From contig DNJI01000001.1 of assembly GCA_003489145.1 (NCBI GenBank), positions 1 to 5,176 of the forward strand: a DNA stretch of 5,176 nt, in the 5' to 3' direction. The position numbers and the translations under genes are program-made. This DNA comes from Gammaproteobacteria bacterium. Its GTDB lineage: Bacteria; Pseudomonadota; Gammaproteobacteria; PS1; Pseudothioglobaceae. Each line of letters begins with the position of its first letter. Within the stretch, counting starts at the first letter, position 1. The notes under the pieces were generated by a model. It searched no databases and was not told the DNA's origin. It worked only from the letters and a program-made list of their open reading frames with translations. This document shows positions 1 to 5,176 of this stretch, in pieces.

Positions 1-129
1 AGCCGTTATCGTGAAAGAGAGCGCCAAGTACAGCTGGCTAAAGAGCGTGGTGAAGAACATATTGGTGATCAGGCCAGTCAAATTATCTTAGCCAAAGCTA
101 AGAAAAAATCCCTTAAAAAACAAAATTAA
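1..129 (+). CDS. C-terminal end of an unidentified protein (5' partial)
   Basis: An open frame runs from the first base of the window to a TAA at 127-129, giving 42 residues with no start inside the window. The visible part is strongly charged: an Arg/Glu-rich stretch beginning SRYRERERQ, a short middle section (GEEHIGDQASQ), then a lysine-rich tail ending KKKSLKKQN. It looks like a soluble, probably helical basic tail and contains no motif that names a family. Basic, charged C-terminal extensions occur on many proteins, including Rnf electron-transport subunits and RNA helicases, but nothing here chooses between them. The methyltransferase start codon follows the stop by only 6 nt on the same strand, so the two genes are probably co-transcribed. 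The frame is trusted because it stays open to the edge and ends neatly just before the next gene. Confidence 0.6.
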   Translation, partial: SRYRERERQVQLAKERGEEHIGDQASQIILAKAKKKSLKKQN

Positions 130-135
130 TTACTT

Positions 136-723
136 ATGTTTACACGTCAAGACATCCCTAAACTAAAGAAAGATCTCAGTATTCAAACCACATTATTAGG
201 GCATGATTTAATCCTTAAAACGCGATGGGGTGTGTTTAGTCCGCGCTCGATTGATGATGGTACTTTGCTGTTAATGAAATATTTAGAGGTTGCTAAAAAA
301 GATAAATGCCTTGATTTGGGTTGTGGTTATGGCCCAATAGGACTGGCTGTGGCAAAGTCTTGCCCGCAGGGTGAGGTGCACATGGTGGATAAGGATTTTG
401 TTGCGGTTGAGTTATCAAACAACAATGCTAAACTTAATCATATTGATAATGCACAAGCCTATTTGTCTGATGCATTTTTGAGTGTCAATAAAGACAATTA
501 TTTTGACCAAATAATTTCCAATGTACCTGCTAAAGTAGGTCGAGAGCAACTCAGTATTATTCTCTATGATGCGTATGATGCACTTAAGCCGGGTGGAAAA
601 ATCACCTTTGTTACTATTAATGGCTTGCGACATTTTATTAAAGATAATTTTAAATCAGTGTTTGGTAATTATAAAAAACTTAAACAAGGGCAAAAATACA
701 CAATTTCTCAAGCGATTAAGTAA
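136..723 (+). CDS. Small class I SAM-dependent methyltransferase, RsmC/YbxB-like (MTS domain)
   Basis: This 195-aa protein is a Rossmann-fold methyltransferase. The SAM-binding motif I is LDLGCGYGPIG (residues 59-69). The acidic residue after strand beta-2 is probably D85 (HMVDKD), and SDAF (111-114) fits motif III. Before them, GVFSPRSIDDGT (32-43) matches the conserved 'GVFS...D.GT..LL' segment of the RsmC/YbxB group. At motif IV, where RsmC-type N2-guanine methyltransferases carry NPP plus an aromatic or other residue, this protein reads SNVPAKVG (128-135), so the catalytic motif is altered. Length matches the single-domain YbxB-like proteins rather than the duplicated E. coli RsmC of about 340 aa. 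The substrate is unknown; rRNA is only a family-based guess. The ATG at 136 lies 6 nt after the upstream stop and has no clear Shine-Dalgarno sequence, suggesting translational coupling. No good alternative start lies before the conserved region. Confidence 0.85.
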   Translation: MFTRQDIPKLKKDLSIQTTLLGHDLILKTRWGVFSPRSIDDGTLLLMKYLEVAKKDKCLDLGCGYGPIGLAVAKSCPQGEVHMVDKDFVAVELSNNNAKLNHIDNAQAYLSDAFLSVNKDNYFDQIISNVPAKVGREQLSIILYDAYDALKPGGKITFVTINGLRHFIKDNFKSVFGNYKKLKQGQKYTISQAIK

Positions 724-731
724 TAGAATAA

Positions 732-760
732 TTGCGTAATTAATAATAGAAGAGTAAAAT
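732..760 (+). promoter_or_regulatory. Candidate sigma-70 promoter for grxD
   Basis: A possible -35 element TTGCGT (732-737; 3 of 6 consensus positions) is followed by a 17-bp spacer and a -10 element TAAAAT (755-760; 5 of 6). This would start transcription near 767 and give a leader of roughly 37 nt before the grxD ATG. The 80-bp gap after the methyltransferase and the strong ribosome binding site of grxD support a separate transcription unit. The region is so AT-rich that chance matches are likely. The -10 overlaps a small inverted repeat, GAGTA-AAA-TACTC (752-764), which could be an operator or nothing. Confidence 0.35.
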
Positions 761-803
761 ACTCGGATATTTAGAATTAAGAACCAAAAATAGGAGTGAT
801 ACA

Positions 804-1127
804 ATGGAAGTAATGGCAAGAATTCAGGCTCAAGTAGACAGCGCACCAATCGTACTTTATATGAAAGGAACGCCTCAGTTTCCACAATGTGGATTTTCTG
901 CTAAAGCAGCGCAAACATTAGCTTCAACGGGTGTTGAGTTTGCTTATGTCAACATTTTTGACGATCAAGAGGTGATGCAAAATTTACCCAATTTTCAAGA
1001 TTGGCCAACGTTTCCACAGATCTACTTCAACTCTGAATTAATGGGTGGTGGCGATATTATTGTTGAGATGGCTGAGATGGGCACTTTGCAAGCAGCCATG
1101 CAAGAGGCAACAGATAAGTTTAGTTAA
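804..1127 (+). CDS. grxD: Monothiol glutaredoxin, CGFS type (Grx4 family)
   Basis: This 107-aa protein is the class II monothiol glutaredoxin that binds a bridging [2Fe-2S] cluster with glutathione, often with BolA proteins, and delivers clusters in the cytoplasm. The active site is CGFS at residues 29-32, preceded by the glutathione-contacting lysine in YMKGTP (19-24). The WPTFPQIY segment (67-74) with its cis-Pro loop and GGGDI (81-85), the glutathione-binding GG-D motif, complete the family signature. E. coli GrxD reads GGCDI at the last site and is 115 aa, so this copy is full length with a slightly shorter tail. The start at 804 is set by AGGAG at 792-796, 7 nt upstream; the second in-frame ATG at 813 would be too far from it. 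It is probably transcribed alone, from the promoter proposed at 732-760 to the terminators at 1141-1202. Identification is firm. Confidence 0.96.
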   Translation: MEVMARIQAQVDSAPIVLYMKGTPQFPQCGFSAKAAQTLASTGVEFAYVNIFDDQEVMQNLPNFQDWPTFPQIYFNSELMGGGDIIVEMAEMGTLQAAMQEATDKFS

Positions 1128-1140
1128 TAATTTCTTCTTA

Positions 1141-1174
1141 GCTACAGGTTGTGCAACTTGTAGCCGTTATTTTT
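1141..1174 (+). terminator. Rho-independent terminator of grxD (first hairpin)
   Basis: A 10-bp stem pairs GCTACAGGTT (1141-1150) with AACTTGTAGC (1155-1164) around the 4-nt loop GTGC; nine pairs are Watson-Crick and one is G-U. It is followed by CG and then TTATTTTT (1167-1174). It begins 14 nt after the grxD stop. In the opposite direction the hairpin is followed by a purine-rich run (TAAGAAG), so it should act only on plus-strand transcripts. It lies in the last codons and stop codon of the convergent metallopeptidase gene. Confidence 0.7.
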
Positions 1175-1798
1175 AAGCCAGCTTTTGCTGGCTTTATATT
1201 TTGGCAAAATTGATTCAACCAACTGCCAAAAATCTTTCGAATGGTTTTTAATCTTTGTATGAGCAAGCTCATGCACAATCACATAGTCGATAACATTCAT
1301 TGGCGCCATAATAAGCAAATAGTTAAGGTTGATGTTATTCACACCACTACAAGAACCCCATAGGGTTTTTTGCGTCTTAAGGCGCACTTGTTGATAGTTG
1401 AGTTGATAAAGACCTGCATAATAATCTAGTCTTGGTAGGGCGACATTTTTAAAAGCAGTCTTATACCAAGCCAAAAATTCCTGCTTTCCACCGGTATTAA
1501 GACTGAATATTTGACCATCAAAGCTCAAGCCTTTAGCATAGGTGATATCAATATTTAACGGATATTCACCACCCAAATATAAGAATTTTTCACCCTCTAT
1601 ATAACCATGTTTTTGAGGTTTTTTAGCATCGATAGAGGTTGACTTTTTCTCAATCCAGTTGGATTTTTCATCAATAAATTGTTCTATTTTTTTAACCGAT
1701 AACCGATTCGGTGCACGTACAATGAGCTCAGCATTGCTGTTAATTTGCAGACTCAAAGTTTTGCGTTTAGAACGAATTAACTGATAATTCATAATCAC
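1142..1798 (-). CDS. YgjP-type zinc metallopeptidase domain protein (DUF45/M48-like)
   Basis: This is a 218-aa protein of the YgjP family (PF01863), predicted zinc-dependent peptidases of the cytoplasm whose substrate is not established. The zinc site is HELAH at residues 176-180, with E177 the expected catalytic base and H186 of NHSKDFW the likely third ligand. The family block around it is intact: LWGSCS (147-152), NLNYLLIMAP (157-166) and DYVIVHELAH (171-180). The N-terminal part (YQLIRSKRKTLSLQI) matches the usual beta-rich start of these proteins. No signal peptide or membrane segment is visible. The start is uncertain: a GTG at 1798-1796 has a weak GGG 7 nt upstream, while the ATG two codons later (1792-1790) lacks a well-spaced site; the difference is two residues. 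It converges on grxD with a 14-nt gap, and its 3' end carries the grxD terminator hairpins. It is probably a single-gene unit read from the divergent spacer. Confidence 0.88.
   Translation of the reverse strand: MIMNYQLIRSKRKTLSLQINSNAELIVRAPNRLSVKKIEQFIDEKSNWIEKKSTSIDAKKPQKHGYIEGEKFLYLGGEYPLNIDITYAKGLSFDGQIFSLNTGGKQEFLAWYKTAFKNVALPRLDYYAGLYQLNYQQVRLKTQKTLWGSCSGVNNINLNYLLIMAPMNVIDYVIVHELAHTKIKNHSKDFWQLVESILPKYKASKSWLKNNGYKLHNL
1175..1202 (+). terminator. Second, tandem rho-independent terminator of grxD
   Basis: A perfect 8-bp stem pairs AAGCCAGC (1175-1182) with GCTGGCTT (1187-1194) around a TTTT loop, followed by the T-rich tail TATATTTT (1195-1202). This is the classic shape for plus-strand termination; read on the minus strand the stem is followed by a run of A, not T. 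It sits directly after the first hairpin and entirely within the coding sequence of the convergent metallopeptidase, where it encodes part of the conserved C-terminal SKSWL segment. Confidence 0.6.
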
Positions 1799-1840
1799 TA
1801 TTTAACCCGATAAAAACCTAAAAATTGGCCCATTGTTAAA

Positions 1841-1854
1841 ATTTCCTAAATTTT
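1841..1854. repeat. 14-bp direct repeat, copy 1
   Basis: ATTTCCTAAATTTT is repeated exactly at 1972-1985, 131 bp away. This copy is the right-hand part of a perfect 7-bp inverted repeat, AAAATTT-CCT-AAATTTT (1838-1854), so it could bind a dimeric protein. In DNA this AT-rich a chance origin is quite possible. Confidence 0.4.
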
Positions 1855-1971
1855 TATTATGCAACTGTAAGTTACACCTAAATATTGAAATATAGATTGT
1901 TTTTGAGGATTTATAGCTATTTTTAGTACAAAAAAGGCCTTTATTGAGAATATATTTATCTAATTTTAATT

Positions 1972-1985
1972 ATTTCCTAAATTTT
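1972..1985. repeat. 14-bp direct repeat, copy 2
   Basis: This is an exact copy of ATTTCCTAAATTTT at 1841-1854. The flanking bases differ from copy 1 and the dyad symmetry shrinks to ATTT-CCT-AAAT, so only the 14-bp core is shared. It lies about 130 bp upstream of the ytoQ start. Confidence 0.4.
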
Positions 1986-2104
1986 AAAAACTCAATAGAG
2001 TGTAAATATTATCTTTATTTGATGCATTAGTTAAGTTTATGAAAGGTTCGAATGCCGGCCTCATTTTGCAGTAAACTTCTATTTTTTTTATCAAATATAA
2101 ATAT

Positions 2105-2108
2105 AGGA
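2105..2108 (+). promoter_or_regulatory. Ribosome binding site that sets the ytoQ start
   Basis: AGGA sits 6 nt before the ATG at 2115. It favours this start over an in-frame ATG at 2052, which also has a passable AAGG (2043-2046) 5 nt upstream but would add 21 residues not expected in the family. Confidence 0.6.
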
Positions 2109-2114
2109 TTTAAT

Positions 2115-2558
2115 ATGAATTTGAACGTATATCTATCTGGTGAAATACATACAGATTGGAGGAGTCGCCTAAAAGAAGGTTGTGAAGCGCATAATTTAGC
2201 TATTGTCTTTACGTCTGCCGTCACAGATCACGAAGCAAGTGATGCTGCAGGTGATATGCTTGGTGTAGAAAGTATCAACTACTGGCGCGATCATAAATCT
2301 GCAAAAGTTAATGCAATACGAACTAAGACCCTTATTGAAAACTGTGACGTAGCTGTGGTGCGTTTTGGAGATAAGTACAAGCAGTGGAATGCAGCTTTTG
2401 ATGCCGGGTATTGCTCTGCATTAGGCAAGCCTTACATCACCCTCCATGATGAAGGCATAGTGCACCCACTGAAGGAAGTTGATGGTTCGGCAATGGCATG
2501 GGCCACAACATCGGATCAAGTTATTGAAATTCTAAAATATGTTTTGACTGAAAAATAA
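2115..2558 (+). CDS. ytoQ: YtoQ family protein (nucleoside 2-deoxyribosyltransferase-like fold)
   Basis: This 147-aa cytoplasmic protein closely matches the pattern of B. subtilis YtoQ (148 aa as I recall it). Shared landmarks are VYLSGEIH (5-12) with W15-R16, an RT pair at 69-70, FGDKYKQWN (84-92), GKPYI (104-108) and HPLKE (117-121). The family is classed with nucleoside 2-deoxyribosyltransferases, which exchange bases between deoxynucleosides, but no activity is established for YtoQ itself as far as I know. In the transferases, a Glu in a segment like 'FElGyA..GKP' is the nucleophile; here the corresponding segment reads FDAGYCSALGKP (95-106), placing D96 there. Translation could also begin at 2052, adding 21 residues, but the family begins directly at the first beta-strand, so 2115 is preferred. 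It stands alone between a divergent and a convergent neighbour. Being next to purL suggests a nucleotide theme only weakly, since the two are not co-transcribed. Confidence 0.88.
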   Translation: MNLNVYLSGEIHTDWRSRLKEGCEAHNLAIVFTSAVTDHEASDAAGDMLGVESINYWRDHKSAKVNAIRTKTLIENCDVAVVRFGDKYKQWNAAFDAGYCSALGKPYITLHDEGIVHPLKEVDGSAMAWATTSDQVIEILKYVLTEK

Positions 2559-2563
2559 GCCTA

Positions 2564-2601
2564 TCTGAAGACTTTAGGGTAGCCGGCAGCTTGGCTTCAG
2601 A
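2564..2601. terminator. Weak inverted repeat between convergent ytoQ and purL
   Basis: TCTGAAG (2564-2570) pairs perfectly with CTTCAGA (2595-2601) around a 24-nt loop that contains the palindrome GCCGGC. It lies 5 nt after the ytoQ stop and 15 nt beyond the purL stop, where a shared terminator would be expected. Neither side has a real T-run, so it is a poor intrinsic terminator by shape, and the long loop lowers confidence further. Confidence 0.25.
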
Positions 2602-2616
2602 CGCTTAATTCAAGTG

Positions 2617-5176
2617 TTAATCAACCCAAGCTCTGGCATTTTCAAACATTCTCAACCATGGGCTACGCTCATCCCAGTCTTTTGGATGGTATGAGTTTTG
2701 TACCGCACGGAATACACGCTCAGGATGTGGCATCATAATGGTTACCTGGCCAGAATCATTCGTCACACCGGCTACAGCGTTGTCTGATCCATTTGGATTG
2801 TGAGGGTAGGTTTGTGTCAAATCACCTGCATGATCGACATATTGTAATGCGATGTGCTGATCAGATTGATTGCCTTTGAATATTGCACGGCCTTCACCAT
2901 GAGCAATGGCGATTGGCATGATGGATCCTGCCATGTCTTTTAAGAAAATTGAATTCGACTGACCAATTTTAACCGATGAAAAACGTGCTTCAAATTGCTC
3001 TGAAACATTGCGATTAAAGCTAGGCCAGTGTTCGGATCCAGGGATAATTTCACTGAGATTAGACATCATTTGGCAGCCGTTACAAATCCCGAGTGCAAAG
3101 CTATCATCTCGCTCGAAAAAAGCCTGGAAGTTGTCTTTAGCGCTTGCATTGTACAAAATAGAACTGGCCCAGCCTCTGCCAGCACCAAGAACATCGCCAT
3201 AAGAGAAGCCACCACAAGCCACCAGTCCTTTGAAATCTGCCAATGAAATTCGACCTGATAGAATGTCACTCATGTGTACATCAATTGCATCGAACTCGGC
3301 CTTGTTAAAGGCCGCGGCCATTTCTACTTGACCGTTAATGCCTTGCTCTCTTAATATGGCAATTTTTGGTTTGGCGTTAGTGGCAATATAAGGGGCTGAT
3401 ATGGATTGGTTATGATCAAAAGAAAGATCAGTTTTTAAACCTTTTGTGTCTTCTATAATGCTTGCAAATTCTTCTTCAGCACATTGAGGATTGTCACGTA
3501 GTTTAGCTATTTCATATGAAGTAGATGACCATAAAGATTGTAACTGTGCACGAGGTTGTTCAAATAATACTTCGTCATTTGTCTGAATTTGAATGCTATC
3601 TGTGTCATTAATACTAGCAATGTGACGTGTACAATCGCTTAAGCCTGCTGTCATTAAAGCTTGTGTTACAGCGTCTTTATTATTGTTACTTACTTGAATA
3701 ACGCAGCCTAACTCTTCATTAAATAAATCAGCAATATTTTGTTCATTGGCTTGAATATCAAGCCCACAATGTGAAGTGAATGCCATCTCCAATAGTGTCG
3801 TTATTACACCACCATCACTACGGTCGTGATAGGCGCTAATTAACCCATCTTTGTTGAGTTGATTAATCACTGTGAAGAATGACTTGAATACGGCGCTATC
3901 GTCAAGGTTTGGCGCAACATCGCCTACTTGGTTATATACTTGTGCTAGGCACGAGCCACCCATTCTATTTTGTCCGAAGCCCAGGTCGATCAGCCATAAT
4001 TCAGAGGCTTCATCTGTATTTAATAAAGGTGTGATTTGTAATCTTGCATCGGGCGTTTTTGCAAAAGCAGTAATGATGAGTGATAACGGTGCAGTCACCG
4101 CTTTGTCTTCACCATTTTCAACCCAAGAGCTTCTCATCGACATTGAATCTTTGCCAACCGGTACTGTTAATCCGAGTTCTGGACATAAATCCATGCCCAC
4201 GCTTTTAACCGCTGCGAATAATTTGGCATCTTCGCCCGGATGACCGCTGGCACTCATCCAATTAGCACTTAGACTAATATGGTGAATATCTTCAACATAA
4301 CCACCCAACATATTGGTTAACGCTTCACCAATGGTCATTCTAGCAGCAGATTCAGCATTGACTAATGCCAAGGGTGTCTTTTCGCCCAATGACATTATTT
4401 CACCTTGATAGCCGACATAATCCGCTAATGAGATTGCACAATCAGCCACGGGTACTTGCCACGGCCCTACAAATTGATCCCTAGCAACCATGCCAGTAAC
4501 GCTTCGATCGCCAATCGTAATTAAGAAATTTTTGCTAGCAACGGTGGGTAATTGCAAAATGCGAGTAATCGCCTCATCAAGTTTGATATCACTAGCGTCA
4601 AGTGCATTAAGATGATCAACCGGTGTTCGAGCGTCAATACTGGTTTTTGGCGGGTTGCCTAGTAATACACTCATTGGCATCTGAATTGGATTATTGTCAA
4701 ACAGCGAATCACTTAAAACCAATTCTTGTTCTTTGGTAGATTCACCAAGCACAGCGAATGGTGCGCGTTCACGTGCACAAATACTGCTAAATAAGTCTAA
4801 GCTAGAGGGGGCAATAGCAAGAACATAACGCTCTTGAGATTCATTACACCAAATCTCAAGTGGTGACATTTGGTTGTCATCATTAGGGATATTGCGTAAT
4901 TCAAAACGACCACCACGACCTGAGTCATTCACTAATTCAGGCAGGCCATTTGATAGTCCGCCTGCACCAATATCGTGAATAGAAACGATAGGGTTGTCTT
5001 TACCTAGATTGGTACAACGATCAATAACTTCTTGGGCGCGTCTTTCCATTTCAGGGTTGGCACGTTGTACTGAGGCAAAATCTAAGTCTTCACTTTGCTC
5101 ACCACTTTTAACCGATGAGGCAGCGCCACCACCTAAGCCAATCAACATGGCTGGACCACCGAGAACAATAATTTTG
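2617..5176 (-). CDS. purL: Phosphoribosylformylglycinamidine synthase, large single-chain form (N-terminus outside window)
   Basis: PurL converts FGAR, glutamine and ATP to FGAM in the fourth step of de novo purine synthesis. The visible 852 residues correspond to roughly the last two thirds of the ~1295-aa E. coli enzyme; about 440 N-terminal residues lie beyond 5176. The frame stays open through the Met at 5148-5146, which is internal: the preceding residues read KIIVLGGPA, as in E. coli. In order one sees the end of the first synthetase half (GLGGGAASS; HDIGAGGLSN near residue 65), the second AIRS-type half (GDRSVTGMVARDQF near 222, PVGKDSMSM near 340, YHDRSDGGV near 453), and a class I glutamine amidotransferase domain from about 600. 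Its triad is intact: Cys in GICNGCQ (codon 3082-3084), and His and Glu in PHPERVFR (codons 2725-2727 and 2719-2721). No frameshift or missing catalytic residue is seen. The promoter is outside the window. Confidence 0.97.
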   Translation of the reverse strand, partial: KIIVLGGPAMLIGLGGGAASSVKSGEQSEDLDFASVQRANPEMERRAQEVIDRCTNLGKDNPIVSIHDIGAGGLSNGLPELVNDSGRGGRFELRNIPNDDNQMSPLEIWCNESQERYVLAIAPSSLDLFSSICARERAPFAVLGESTKEQELVLSDSLFDNNPIQMPMSVLLGNPPKTSIDARTPVDHLNALDASDIKLDEAITRILQLPTVASKNFLITIGDRSVTGMVARDQFVGPWQVPVADCAISLADYVGYQGEIMSLGEKTPLALVNAESAARMTIGEALTNMLGGYVEDIHHISLSANWMSASGHPGEDAKLFAAVKSVGMDLCPELGLTVPVGKDSMSMRSSWVENGEDKAVTAPLSLIITAFAKTPDARLQITPLLNTDEASELWLIDLGFGQNRMGGSCLAQVYNQVGDVAPNLDDSAVFKSFFTVINQLNKDGLISAYHDRSDGGVITTLLEMAFTSHCGLDIQANEQNIADLFNEELGCVIQVSNNNKDAVTQALMTAGLSDCTRHIASINDTDSIQIQTNDEVLFEQPRAQLQSLWSSTSYEIAKLRDNPQCAEEEFASIIEDTKGLKTDLSFDHNQSISAPYIATNAKPKIAILREQGINGQVEMAAAFNKAEFDAIDVHMSDILSGRISLADFKGLVACGGFSYGDVLGAGRGWASSILYNASAKDNFQAFFERDDSFALGICNGCQMMSNLSEIIPGSEHWPSFNRNVSEQFEARFSSVKIGQSNSIFLKDMAGSIMPIAIAHGEGRAIFKGNQSDQHIALQYVDHAGDLTQTYPHNPNGSDNAVAGVTNDSGQVTIMMPHPERVFRAVQNSYHPKDWDERSPWLRMFENARAWVD

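Larger units (their letters stand above)
1799..2114. other. AT-rich divergent intergenic spacer, no gene
   Basis: These 316 bp separate the divergent metallopeptidase and ytoQ starts and must carry both promoters. I see no credible coding frame, tRNA or riboswitch. The DNA is extremely AT-rich, so many weak -10-like hexamers exist and I do not single one out. Structured elements are a 14-bp direct repeat (1841-1854 and 1972-1985), the first copy being the core of the inverted repeat AAAATTT-CCT-AAATTTT (1838-1854), and the palindrome AAAGGCCTTT (1933-1942). A less AT-rich patch lies near 2045-2072. Confidence 0.6.

Noticed and set aside
415..885. Minus-strand open frames at 415-633 and 655-885
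   Set aside because: They are antisense to the methyltransferase and to the start of grxD, their translations match no family I recognise, and the plus-strand genes are clearly the real ones.
2042..2062. GGTTCGAAT at 2045-2053 looks like a tRNA T-loop, raising the idea of a tRNA remnant or attachment site
   Set aside because: The five bases on each side (AAAGG and GCCGG) do not form a T-stem, there is no acceptor or anticodon arm upstream in the AT-rich DNA, and no integrase or second copy of the site is present.
2039..2074. An 11-codon open frame (MKGSNAGLILQ) upstream of ytoQ, possibly a leader peptide
   Set aside because: It is too short to distinguish from chance, has no attenuator-like hairpins after it and no run of regulatory codons.
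2052..2114. N-terminal extension of ytoQ from an upstream in-frame ATG, adding a hydrophobic 21-residue leader
   Set aside because: It would precede the family's first beta-strand, YtoQ homologues begin at the position of the ATG at 2115, and that ATG has a well-spaced AGGA. An upstream AAGG keeps the alternative from being fully excluded.
2027..2224. Minus-strand open frame of 65 codons across the ytoQ start
   Set aside because: It overlaps the conserved N-terminus of ytoQ, has low-complexity content and no recognisable motif.
3008..4243. Open frames inside purL in other frames (3008-3202, 3028-3246, 3066-3269, 3872-4243)
   Set aside because: All lie within the well-conserved purL frame and have no family motif or separate ribosome site, so they are shadows of purL.
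5146..5148. Met codon as a possible true start of a shorter PurL
   Set aside because: The frame continues upstream to the window edge and encodes KIIVLGGPA, matching the E. coli PurL sequence before this residue, so the Met is internal.

Overview
This window is an ordinary bacterial chromosomal stretch, AT-rich, from a gammaproteobacterium. Two features point there: a GrxD very like the E. coli protein, and a single-chain 'large' PurL with a fused C-terminal glutaminase domain, the form typical of proteobacteria. The AT-rich intergenic DNA and protein style would fit the SUP05/Ca. Thioglobus group of sulfur oxidisers or related symbionts. That placement is an impression from the sequence, not something demonstrated.

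Layout, left to right. (1) 1-129 (+) is the basic C-terminal tail of a gene that begins outside the window. (2) 136-723 (+) is a small RsmC/YbxB-type class I SAM-dependent methyltransferase, 6 nt after the previous stop. (3) After an 80-bp AT-rich gap with a plausible promoter comes grxD (804-1127, +), a CGFS monothiol glutaredoxin. (4) Running toward it on the minus strand is a YgjP-type (DUF45) zinc metallopeptidase (1142-1798). Two tandem hairpins with T-rich tails, oriented to terminate grxD, lie inside the last codons of this convergent gene. (5) A 316-bp very AT-rich divergent spacer (1799-2114) holds no gene; it contains a 14-bp direct repeat and short palindromes. (6) ytoQ (2115-2558, +) is a 147-aa YtoQ-family protein related to nucleoside 2-deoxyribosyltransferases. 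(7) After 58 bp comes the convergent purL (2617 to beyond 5176, -), the C-terminal two thirds of phosphoribosylformylglycinamidine synthase.

The genes do not form an obvious pathway. PurL makes FGAM in de novo purine synthesis. GrxD handles Fe-S cluster carriage and redox chemistry. The methyltransferase probably modifies RNA or another small substrate. The metallopeptidase and YtoQ have no established role. No mobile element, CRISPR array, tRNA, rRNA, toxin-antitoxin pair or defence system is visible. I did not find a new multi-gene system; the findings are small-scale observations on motifs, gene ends and the divergent spacer.
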